DNA of 54,606 bases from CAZLQR01 sp964366455 (GTDB lineage: Bacteria; Patescibacteriota; Microgenomatia; UBA1406; GWC2-37-13). Positions 31,655 through 38,265 of the stretch are shown here, piece by piece. The position numbers and the translations under genes were made by a program. The stretch spans positions 1 to 54,606 of the forward strand of contig CAYISZ010000004.1 in the NCBI GenBank assembly GCA_964366455.1, in the 5' to 3' direction. Each line of letters opens with the position of its first letter. Within the stretch, counting starts at the first letter, position 1. Below the pieces are notes generated by a model, which saw only the letters and a program-made list of their open reading frames with translations, made no database searches and was not told where the DNA came from.

Positions 31655-34546
31655 ATGGCTAGCTTCAAAGACGTTGAACCAGTTCCGAACTTTCCTCAGC
31701 TTGAAAACGAGACCTTAGAGTACTGGAAAAAGAACAAAATCTTCGAAAAATCAGTCGAGTCACGTCCTGCAGACAAACCTTGGACCTTTCTAGACGGACC
31801 TCCTTTTGTAACCGGTAATCCACACTATGGATCGCTTCTTTCGAGCCTTGCTAAGGATCCGTTCTGTCGTTTTTGGACCATGAAGGGTTATCGCGTGCGA
31901 AGAGTGTGGGGTTGGGATGGTCATGGGCTCCCCATCGAGAACAAAGTTGAGAACAAGCTTAAGATTAAACGAAAAAAAGATATCGAAGAAAAGGTAGGAG
32001 TAGCAAAATTTATTGAAGAATGTAAAAAATACGTAGCTGAGACCTCTGCGGAATGGGAATGGTACATAGACCACATCGCTCGCTGGGTAGATTTCAAGAA
32101 CGCATACAAAACTTGGGACAAGGACTACATGGAGTCTGTCATGTGGGTATTTAAACAAATGTATGACAAAGGAAAGGTCTACAAAGGCTTAAGAGTCTCT
32201 CATTACTGCCCACATTGTTCTACACCAATTTCTAACTTTGAGATTGCGATGGACGCCGACAACTACAAAGATGAGGTTGTTCCAGCAACCACATATAAAT
32301 ATCAGGTTGAAGGTGAAAAGAATACTTATTTCTTAGCGTGGTCTACTACACCATGGAATAAAATAGTTACCCCAGCTCTCGCTGTAAGTCCTAAATTGGA
32401 ATATGTTACCGTTAAGGTTGGCGAAGAAATCTACATCCTCGCAAAAAGTACAGTAAAAAATATACTAGACACGAAATACGAGATACTAAATGTAGTTCAC
32501 GGAAGCGAACTGGTTGGTAAAAAATTTCTTCCACATTACGACTACTATAAAAAAGATCCCGCCTACGCCAAGGCTTCGGTGGGCAAGGATGTCAAATGGT
32601 TTGAAATAATTGCTGGTGATTTTGTGACTGCTGATGAAGGCACAGGAATTGTAACAATTGCCGTTTACGGTGAAGAAGACTTAGTTGTGATGTTAAAAGA
32701 GAAAGTCCCACTTGTTCAACACCTCGATGAAGAAGGTTACATCTTTAAAGATGTTCCTCTATTCGGTGGAATGTTTTATAAAGATGCAAACAAAGCAGTT
32801 AATGACGATTTGGCAAAGCGAAATCTAATTTTTAAGGATGAATCAAGCACGCAATCAGTCGCCCATTGCTGGAGATGTGGAACTCAGTTATTTTACAACC
32901 CAATGGACGCATGGTACGTAGATGTAAAGTCACTCAAGGATAAGATGAAGGCGACTAACGAGAAAGTAAACTGGTTTCCTAATCATTTCAAAGATGGTAG
33001 ATTTGCAAAGAGCATGGAGCATGCACCTGACTGGAACATCTCACGAAATAGATACTGGGGGAGTCCTGTCCCTGTCTGGGAGTGCGGATGCGGTGAGCGA
33101 TTTGTACCAGGATCGATAAAGGAACTAGAGGATGCGAGCGGTGAGACAATTACCGATTTACATAAACCAGGAATCGACAATGTATTTATTGACTGTAAGA
33201 AATGTGGCAAAGAAGCCAAAAGAACTCCAGAAGTTTTGGATAGCTGGATTGAAGCAGGTTCTGCGTCATTTGCAGAGAGGCATTTCCCATTCGCTGATAA
33301 GAACCTTAAATTAGAGGACTTTTATCCTCCCGATTTTATTGCTGAGTATACGGGTCAGATTAGAGCATGGTTTTACGTAATGCATGTTATTGGTGCTGCA
33401 ATCTATGAATCCCCGGCATTTAAAAATGTTTTGGTCACAGGTGTAATTCTAGGGACCGATGGTCGCAAGATGAGTAAGAACTTCAAAAACTATCCCGATC
33501 CAAAACTTATGCTTGAGAAGTTCGGAGGAGATGCATTAAGGCTGTATCTTGTTGGAAGTTCTGTAATGCGGGGAGAGGACATTTTAATTTCGGAAGAAGC
33601 TTACAAAAGCCAAGTGCGAGGAATACTTCTCATTCTTTGGAATGTGTATAAATACTTTGTTATGAATGCACAGCAGGCAAAGATGGAAGTGGATTCAGAC
33701 GCGAGATTTACAAGCACTAATGTACTTGATAAGTGGGTAATGGCTCTAACTCAAGATTTAATTGGAAAAACCACAAAATCTCTCGAATCTTACGATTCAG
33801 TCTCTACTGTGCAACAGTATTATGACTTTATCCAAGAAGTCTCCACCTGGTACATTCGCCGAAGTCGTGACCGTTCTACGGATAGAGAATTTTTAAGCAC
33901 ATTACACTTGGTTCTGGTAACACTTGCAAAACTTATGGCTCCAATTGCTCCATTTATTTCTGAAGAGATATATCGCAACTTAACAAATAAAGAGTCAGTT
34001 CATCTTGAAAACTGGCCCGTTGTTGATATTTCTTTGGTAGATAAGAAACTTTTAGAAAGAATGGAAGAGATAAGAAATGTTGTTGAGTTGGGCCACCAAA
34101 TCAGAAAGAAGAATAATATAAAAGTTAGGCAGCCTCTTGGAGATTTGTATTATTCGGGTAAATTCGATAATGCGTATGATCCATTGCAATTCATAGAAAT
34201 AATAAAATCAGAGTTAAATGTTAAGCATGCAATGTATCGTACAGGTGAGGACAAAGAGAATATCATTCCTCTCGAAAAGGGTATCGCAGGTTTTGCAGCA
34301 TCTAATGGCTCAAGTGTAAGTCTAAATCTTAAAATTGATTCTGCATTAAAAGCCGAAGGAGAAATGAGAGAGATTGTTAGATCGGTTCAGGCGGAAAGGA
34401 AAAATCTCGGTACAGATCGCGACGAGCAAATTGATGTAAAAATTCCTGCTTGGCCAAAGGACTGGGAAGAAGAAATAAAGAAACGCGCCTTAGTTAAAAC
34501 TCTTACTGTAGGAGAATTCAAAGTGTCTCGTCTTAAGACTAAATAA
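31655..34546 (+). CDS. ileS: Isoleucyl-tRNA synthetase, eukaryote/archaeon-like type
   Basis: Class I synthetase of 963 residues. DGPPFVTGNPHYGS (about 47-60) contains the HIGH motif as HYGS, with the last His replaced by Ser. GWDGHGLPIE, the CP1 editing domain (about 190-390), DGRKMSKNFKNYPDP (about residue 605) and Cys pairs for zinc are present. The DGRKMSKxxKNYPDP form marks the eukaryote/archaeon-like IleS2 branch, often mupirocin-insensitive. An in-frame palindromic insert (DPAYAKASVGKD) lies in the editing domain. The stop overlaps the rodA start (TAATG). Confidence 0.96.
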   Translation: MASFKDVEPVPNFPQLENETLEYWKKNKIFEKSVESRPADKPWTFLDGPPFVTGNPHYGSLLSSLAKDPFCRFWTMKGYRVRRVWGWDGHGLPIENKVENKLKIKRKKDIEEKVGVAKFIEECKKYVAETSAEWEWYIDHIARWVDFKNAYKTWDKDYMESVMWVFKQMYDKGKVYKGLRVSHYCPHCSTPISNFEIAMDADNYKDEVVPATTYKYQVEGEKNTYFLAWSTTPWNKIVTPALAVSPKLEYVTVKVGEEIYILAKSTVKNILDTKYEILNVVHGSELVGKKFLPHYDYYKKDPAYAKASVGKDVKWFEIIAGDFVTADEGTGIVTIAVYGEEDLVVMLKEKVPLVQHLDEEGYIFKDVPLFGGMFYKDANKAVNDDLAKRNLIFKDESSTQSVAHCWRCGTQLFYNPMDAWYVDVKSLKDKMKATNEKVNWFPNHFKDGRFAKSMEHAPDWNISRNRYWGSPVPVWECGCGERFVPGSIKELEDASGETITDLHKPGIDNVFIDCKKCGKEAKRTPEVLDSWIEAGSASFAERHFPFADKNLKLEDFYPPDFIAEYTGQIRAWFYVMHVIGAAIYESPAFKNVLVTGVILGTDGRKMSKNFKNYPDPKLMLEKFGGDALRLYLVGSSVMRGEDILISEEAYKSQVRGILLILWNVYKYFVMNAQQAKMEVDSDARFTSTNVLDKWVMALTQDLIGKTTKSLESYDSVSTVQQYYDFIQEVSTWYIRRSRDRSTDREFLSTLHLVLVTLAKLMAPIAPFISEEIYRNLTNKESVHLENWPVVDISLVDKKLLERMEEIRNVVELGHQIRKKNNIKVRQPLGDLYYSGKFDNAYDPLQFIEIIKSELNVKHAMYRTGEDKENIIPLEKGIAGFAASNGSSVSLNLKIDSALKAEGEMREIVRSVQAERKNLGTDRDEQIDVKIPAWPKDWEEEIKKRALVKTLTVGEFKVSRLKTK
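32559..32587 (+). repeat. In-frame palindromic repeat inside ileS
   Basis: A GC-rich 29-bp element whose first 14 bases resemble CCGCCTACGCCAAG, followed by a GGCTTCGG core, encoding PAYAKASVGK. A related copy lies between genes at 38165-38192 (about 24 of 29 positions alike). It is distinctly richer in G+C than its neighbourhood and interrupts the editing domain between two conserved blocks, behaving like the palindromic elements inserted into Rickettsia genes. Confidence 0.7.
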
Positions 34547-35589
34547 TGAGATTAAATTGGAGCATCCTTATTCCAGCAATTCTTCTATTCTTCATTGGAA
34601 TCTTCAATCTGGTCGGAGTTCGAAGTGATTTAGTTTCTACTCAAGTTTTTGCAGGAGTCCTTGCGATCTTTTTATTTGTTGTGCTAAAGATTCGCGGAAT
34701 TAATTTTTTTAGAAACAACTCGACACTATTTTATTGGCTTGGTATTGTACTTTTGATACTTACATATTTCTTAGGCTTCGAGTCTCGAGGATCAAAAAGG
34801 TGGATAGATCTTTACTTCTTTAGTTTTCAAGCTTCGGAGTTCTTTAAGCCATTTTTTGCGATTTTTATTGCCCAGTATTTTGTTATGAACAAGAACTGGA
34901 CCTATAATCATCGAACGGTTTTAAAAGCTATCGGATATTTCTTGCTCCCGGCTATACTAGTTCTGCGCCAACCAGATCTAGGTACAGCTCTAGTTTACGG
35001 CTCAATGTTTGTGCCGGTTTTAATTTACTCCGGAGTCTCAAGAAGAATTCTCACACAGCTTAGCATAATCTCTTTGGTGCTAGCGCCTATTTTTTGGTTT
35101 GTGCTCAAAGAGTACCAAAGAGTAAGGCTATTAAGCTTTTTAAACCCTCAGGCAGATATACAGGGGAGTGGGTACAATCTAGTACAGTCGATAATTGCCA
35201 TTGGGTCTGGAAAAGTATTGGGAAGGGGGCTTGGTTACGGAACGCAGGCCAAACTTAATTTCTTGCCAGAATTTCATACTGATTTCGCATTTGCCTCTTT
35301 AGTTGAGCAGTTTGGGTTCATTGGAGGTCTATTAGTAATCGGTATTTTTATCTTTTTAATTCGTGCCTGTGCGGTTGAGTTAAGAAAGAAGTATCAGCAA
35401 AAGGATGATGATGGCAAGTTTAGATTTTTGTACCAACTGAGCATATTTTCGTCCATAGTATTTCAGGCAGGAATAAATATAGGAATGAATATGGGACTTT
35501 TCCCAATTACCGGAATTACACTTCCGTTTATCTCATACGGAGGCTCTTCTCTGATTGCGCTATTTACATCGCTAGCATTTTTGCACTAA
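34546..35589 (+). CDS. rodA: Rod-shape/SEDS protein RodA
   Basis: SEDS peptidoglycan polymerase for side-wall growth, 347 residues, about ten helices. GSKRWIDLYFFSFQASEF, RQPDLGTALVY, NPQADIQGSGYNLVQSIIAIGSG and LPFISYGGSSLIALF are family features. Second SEDS protein of the window; placed outside the dcw cluster and coupled to ileS, so RodA rather than FtsW. The protein ends soon after the last motif (LAFLH), about ten residues shorter than usual. Confidence 0.9.
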   Translation: MRLNWSILIPAILLFFIGIFNLVGVRSDLVSTQVFAGVLAIFLFVVLKIRGINFFRNNSTLFYWLGIVLLILTYFLGFESRGSKRWIDLYFFSFQASEFFKPFFAIFIAQYFVMNKNWTYNHRTVLKAIGYFLLPAILVLRQPDLGTALVYGSMFVPVLIYSGVSRRILTQLSIISLVLAPIFWFVLKEYQRVRLLSFLNPQADIQGSGYNLVQSIIAIGSGKVLGRGLGYGTQAKLNFLPEFHTDFAFASLVEQFGFIGGLLVIGIFIFLIRACAVELRKKYQQKDDDGKFRFLYQLSIFSSIVFQAGINIGMNMGLFPITGITLPFISYGGSSLIALFTSLAFLH

Positions 35590-35631
35590 GCTTTAGCGCT
35601 TACTCCAGATTGAAGAATCGCAATTTTTTAC

Positions 35632-35661
35632 TTGCCGTGAGCCTGCCGAATGGAGTATAAT
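35632..35661 (+). promoter_or_regulatory. Promoter of rplU
   Basis: TTGCCG (35632-35637), 18-bp spacer, TATAAT (35656-35661). Predicted transcription start coincides with the A of the rplU ATG at 35668; the AGGGG just before the ATG is therefore not in the mRNA and cannot act as a Shine-Dalgarno site. Confidence 0.7.
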
Positions 35662-35667
35662 AGGGGA

Positions 35668-35982
35668 ATGTCAGTCAAAGCAGTAGTATTAACAGGCGGT
35701 AAACAATATATCGTAGGGCAAAATGAAGAGCTTACAGTTGAGCATTTGGAGGGGGAAGTAAACGACTCTGTAGCGCTCAAAACACTAGCTATTTTTGATG
35801 ATGAGAAAGATATAGTTGAACTTGGAAAGCCAGAACTTAAGTCAAATGTTTCAGCAACGATTCTTGAACAAGGAAAAGGTGAAAAAATTAGAGTTGCTAA
35901 GTTTAGAGCTAAATCTAGATACCGAAAAGTAACCGGTTTCAGACCAGTACTCACGAAGCTAAAAATCACTAAAATTTACTAA
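35668..35982 (+). CDS. rplU: Ribosomal protein L21
   Basis: Small-barrel 50S protein of 104 residues. I use ATG 35668 (MSVKAVVLTGGKQYIVG); an earlier in-frame start at 35650 lies within the promoter. Conserved TGGKQYIV near the N-terminus and KFRAKSRYRKVTGFRP near the C-terminus identify L21. Followed by rpmA as in most bacteria, with a heptamer array in the 36-bp gap. Confidence 0.94.
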   Translation: MSVKAVVLTGGKQYIVGQNEELTVEHLEGEVNDSVALKTLAIFDDEKDIVELGKPELKSNVSATILEQGKGEKIRVAKFRAKSRYRKVTGFRPVLTKLKITKIY

Positions 35983-35985
35983 ACC

Positions 35986-36013
35986 TTGAACTTTTAACTA
36001 CAAACTTTTAATT
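35986..36013 (+). repeat. Heptamer array in the rplU-rpmA spacer
   Basis: TTGAACT, TTTAACT, ACAAACT, TTTAATT: four degenerate 7-bp units ending 5 bp before the rpmA ATG, where a ribosome-binding site would be expected. No Shine-Dalgarno motif is visible. Confidence 0.65.
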
Positions 36014-36018
36014 TATAT

Positions 36019-36273
36019 ATGGCCCATACAAAATCCCAAAAAGCTACAGCAGGAAATAGAGACTCCCGTTCTAAACGTCGTGGAATTAAAATCTATGGTG
36101 GTCAGGCAGTGGCAACCGGAAACATTATCGTCAGACAAAAGGGATCGAAATTCCGAGCCGGAGAAGGAGCCAAACTTTCCAATGACTTCACAATTATTGC
36201 AATGCGATCGGGAAAGGTTGAATTTAAGACGAAGCACGGAGTACAATACGTGCACGTATGGGAGACGAAATAA
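36019..36273 (+). CDS. rpmA: Ribosomal protein L27
   Basis: 84-residue L27: AHTKSQKATAGNRDSRSKRRGIK at the N-terminus corresponds to the usual AHKKGxGSTxNGRDSxxKRLGVK, followed by GNIIVRQKGSKF. The N-terminus that reaches the peptidyl-transferase centre has fewer glycines than normal and shows no Firmicutes-type cleaved propeptide. It overlaps the next gene by 16 bp. Confidence 0.95.
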   Translation: MAHTKSQKATAGNRDSRSKRRGIKIYGGQAVATGNIIVRQKGSKFRAGEGAKLSNDFTIIAMRSGKVEFKTKHGVQYVHVWETK

Positions 36274-36827
36274 GCCAAATCTACGAACAATTTCTTCAGG
36301 AAAAGGACATTTTCAAAAGAGCGCAACTTCTCAATTCCCTCAAAAGAGATAAAGGCGTTCGGGTCACCGATATAAGTAAGCATCTGAAGATGAAATCTTC
36401 GTATGTAAGTCACATACTCAGATTAAATAAGCTTCCGGCATTGGTAATCGATGGTTATTATAGTAAGGCAATAACTCCAACCCATCTTTACATCATCGCC
36501 AGACTTCAAAACCATCAACAAATGATTGCGGCTTACGAGCACGTACTGGCGAATAATCTTTCGGTATTTGACACCGAAATACTTGTACGAACGGTGCTTT
36601 ACGGAATTAAGAGTGTGGGGGAGTATCTATCAGTAGACGAGGTCAGAGTTTTTGCTGTTCTTATGAAAAAAATGGGAATTTCGGCAAAAATAATTCAGTC
36701 TAGAATTCGTTCAAAAATTATATTAGAGATTAAAGGCGATTTAATTGCATCCAGCACAAAGTTAAGAGAAATTATGAAGTTACTAGAGAAACTCCCAGCC
36801 GAAGATACGAAAGCGGATTTTTTATAA
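36258..36827 (+). CDS. ParB/KorB-like helix-turn-helix protein
   Basis: 189 residues. The central region VTDISKHLKMKSSYVSHILRL followed by NKLPALVIDGYYSKAITPTH matches the helix-turn-helix domain of ParB/Noc/KorB proteins (about 35-80). The N-terminal CTP-binding domain with its GxxRxxA motif is absent, so it is unlikely to be a chromosome-partition ParB; a sequence-specific regulator is more likely. Starts inside rpmA (16-bp overlap) and should be expressed with ribosomal proteins. Its 3' end overlaps convergent lepB by 56 bp. Confidence 0.78.
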   Translation: MGDEISQIYEQFLQEKDIFKRAQLLNSLKRDKGVRVTDISKHLKMKSSYVSHILRLNKLPALVIDGYYSKAITPTHLYIIARLQNHQQMIAAYEHVLANNLSVFDTEILVRTVLYGIKSVGEYLSVDEVRVFAVLMKKMGISAKIIQSRIRSKIILEIKGDLIASSTKLREIMKLLEKLPAEDTKADFL

Positions 36828-37368
36828 CCCCCATCTTATTAACAGGGTAGTATCTATAAATTACTTGCCCAACTAGAAGACTTTCTGGTACTGGTCCAAA
36901 CTCCCTAGAGTCGGACGATCCTCCCCTATTGTCTCCCATGACAAACATAAACCCGTCCTCAATTGTCACAGGAACACCCTCGACTACTGCTCCTCCAGCT
37001 ATTGTTTGGGTCGGATTCTTAATGTACTGTTCATCTAAAGGTTCGTTATTTACATAAACAGTTTCGTTTTGAATCAGGACAGTATCGCCAGGCAGAGCAA
37101 TTACTCGCTTAATCAGCTCTATCTCGTTATTTTTTGGTGACTTGAAGATAACAACGTCTCCATGTTTGATTGGACCAAATTTGTAAGAAATCTTGCTAGT
37201 AAAGATATACTCGCGATCATGAAAGGTGTTTTCCATCGAAGCTCCTTTGACCTGGTTGGGTTGCACAATGAAAAGATAGAAAACCAGAAAAATGGAAGCA
37301 ATGAAGACGACAGTCTCCAAGATACCCATAACAAACTCAATTATTGCCTTTACCATGAATTTAATCAT
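36772..37368 (-). CDS. lepB: Signal peptidase I
   Basis: Membrane-bound serine protease that removes signal peptides. One N-terminal transmembrane helix, then the catalytic Ser in GASMENTF and general base Lys in ELIKRVIALPGD, and GDNRGGSSDSREFG; all five family boxes are visible. I use ATG 37368 (198 residues); an upstream in-frame TTG at 37395 would add nine and lies only ~4 nt from the predicted transcription start. Its 3' end overlaps the ParB-like gene on the other strand by 56 bp. Confidence 0.94.
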   Translation of the reverse strand: MIKFMVKAIIEFVMGILETVVFIASIFLVFYLFIVQPNQVKGASMENTFHDREYIFTSKISYKFGPIKHGDVVIFKSPKNNEIELIKRVIALPGDTVLIQNETVYVNNEPLDEQYIKNPTQTIAGGAVVEGVPVTIEDGFMFVMGDNRGGSSDSREFGPVPESLLVGQVIYRYYPVNKMGVIKNPLSYLRLGVSLVTS

Positions 37369-37404
37369 TGTAGGGAGTTTGAGGGTAAATTTCAAGCTTT
37401 TAGG

Positions 37405-37410
37405 TATAAT
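37405..37410 (+). promoter_or_regulatory. Shared -10 region for tRNA-Val and lepB
   Basis: TATAAT on the plus strand lies 8 bp before the tRNA-Val 5' end. The overlapping minus-strand hexamer TATTAT (37406-37411) is a fair -10 for lepB, so the near-palindrome TATAATATA could drive both directions. Confidence 0.55.
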
Positions 37411-37418
37411 ATAAAACA

Positions 37419-37490
37419 GCGCGTATAGCTCAGTGGTAGAGCATTCGATTCACATTCGAAAGGTCCTTGGTTCAAATCCATGTGCGCGCA
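37419..37490 (+). tRNA. tRNA-Val (anticodon CAC)
   Basis: Full cloverleaf of 72 nt: acceptor GCGCGTA paired with TGCGCGC, D-arm GCTC/GAGC, anticodon stem TTCGA/TCGAA with loop TTCACAT (anticodon CAC), 5-nt variable loop and T-loop TTCAAAT. One U-U mismatch in the T stem. Discriminator base A; CCA is not encoded (CAC follows), so it must be added by the CCA-adding enzyme. Confidence 0.93.
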
Positions 37491-37508
37491 CACTCTATTA
37501 GCCTATAG

Positions 37509-37537
37509 TTGAGCAGCTGTCCATTTTTTGTTATAAT
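37509..37537 (+). promoter_or_regulatory. Promoter of the 37547 gene
   Basis: TTGAGC (37509-37514), 17-bp spacer, TATAAT (37532-37537). Predicted start of transcription at about 37545, two bases before the ATG at 37547. Confidence 0.65.
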
Positions 37538-37546
37538 TGGGGTCTT

Positions 37547-38155
37547 ATGACACTGTATGAGAAGAGATGGGGGTTGCCAGGATTTGGTAAAGGACCAAAG
37601 GCTCCAGAACACAAAACATCTCCTTTTGTTAGAGAGCTGCAACTACTAGCTCAGACTCCAGGCATATGCGATAATTTTTTACCCACTATAGAATCGTTCA
37701 GCCCCAATAGAAGAGACGCTCAAGAAGTAATTAAGTTACTTGACTGGGGAAGACGATATCATCGGTCTGATTTAGGTAGCGCTTTTCATGAGGGTAGGAT
37801 GAGAGATCAAAGGGGAAAATTGATGGAGGTGGGTGTTTATGTTCCTAAGGTTATGAATTCTGAAGGTGGTAAAAGGTCAATAACTATACCTATCGGTTCT
37901 GATCTTATAAAGGCAAAACTTCTTGGAATTGTAGGCGCAAGGTATGTAGGAGATGGTTTGAGAGTTATGTTTGATGGAGTGGTTGTTCCAAAAGGATTCG
38001 AAGTGCATCCTCACACTGCTTTAATAGTAGGTATTGACTCCCACTCAGGACAGATGCACTTTCATCCCGATTTTCTTCCTGATTCACAAAAAATAGTGAC
38101 CGTTGATGATGTAGTTCCTCCTTTCAGAACAACCAGACAACCTGACGAGTCCTAG
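37547..38155 (+). CDS. Unknown protein after tRNA-Val
   Basis: Soluble 202-residue protein with no recognised domain. Distinctive segments are GARYVGDGLRVMFDGVVVP and HPHTALIVGIDSHSGQMHFH; the several His residues (about 152-172) could bind metal, but no known motif fits. Single-gene unit with its own strong leaderless promoter, followed by GC-rich palindromic repeats. Function unknown. Confidence 0.7.
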   Translation: MTLYEKRWGLPGFGKGPKAPEHKTSPFVRELQLLAQTPGICDNFLPTIESFSPNRRDAQEVIKLLDWGRRYHRSDLGSAFHEGRMRDQRGKLMEVGVYVPKVMNSEGGKRSITIPIGSDLIKAKLLGIVGARYVGDGLRVMFDGVVVPKGFEVHPHTALIVGIDSHSGQMHFHPDFLPDSQKIVTVDDVVPPFRTTRQPDES

Positions 38156-38164
38156 TGTACACAC

Positions 38165-38192
38165 CTGCCTACGCCAAGCTTTGGCAGGCGAG
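38165..38192. repeat. Intergenic copy of the ileS palindromic repeat
   Basis: Begins CTGCCTACGCCAAG, almost identical to the element inside ileS, and folds as GCCT-AC-GCCAA / TTGGC-AGGC around a 3-base loop. Lies between convergent genes, where it could also act as a bidirectional terminator although no T run follows. Confidence 0.7.
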
Positions 38193-38201
38193 CTGGCTTT
38201 G

Positions 38202-38227
38202 CCATCCGTAGCTTTAGCGCAGGATGG
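38202..38227. repeat. Second GC-rich palindrome next to the first
   Basis: CCATCC and GGATGG arms enclose GTAGCTTTAGCGCA, which can itself pair as GC-TTTA-GC. A different palindrome from the neighbour at 38165 but of the same size, so two elements sit in tandem in this 110-bp convergent spacer. Confidence 0.6.
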
Positions 38228-38265
38228 GTTTGGCGCAGAGTATTCTGACAATCTAGAAGTACGAG

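Noticed and set aside
35590..35667. Ribosomal protein L21 leader RNA
   Set aside because: The predicted transcript starts at the rplU ATG; the upstream bases are promoter.
14327..36013. Repeat arrays considered as CRISPR
   Set aside because: Units are 7 or 9 bp with no spacers and no cas genes; the pattern is direct tandem repetition.
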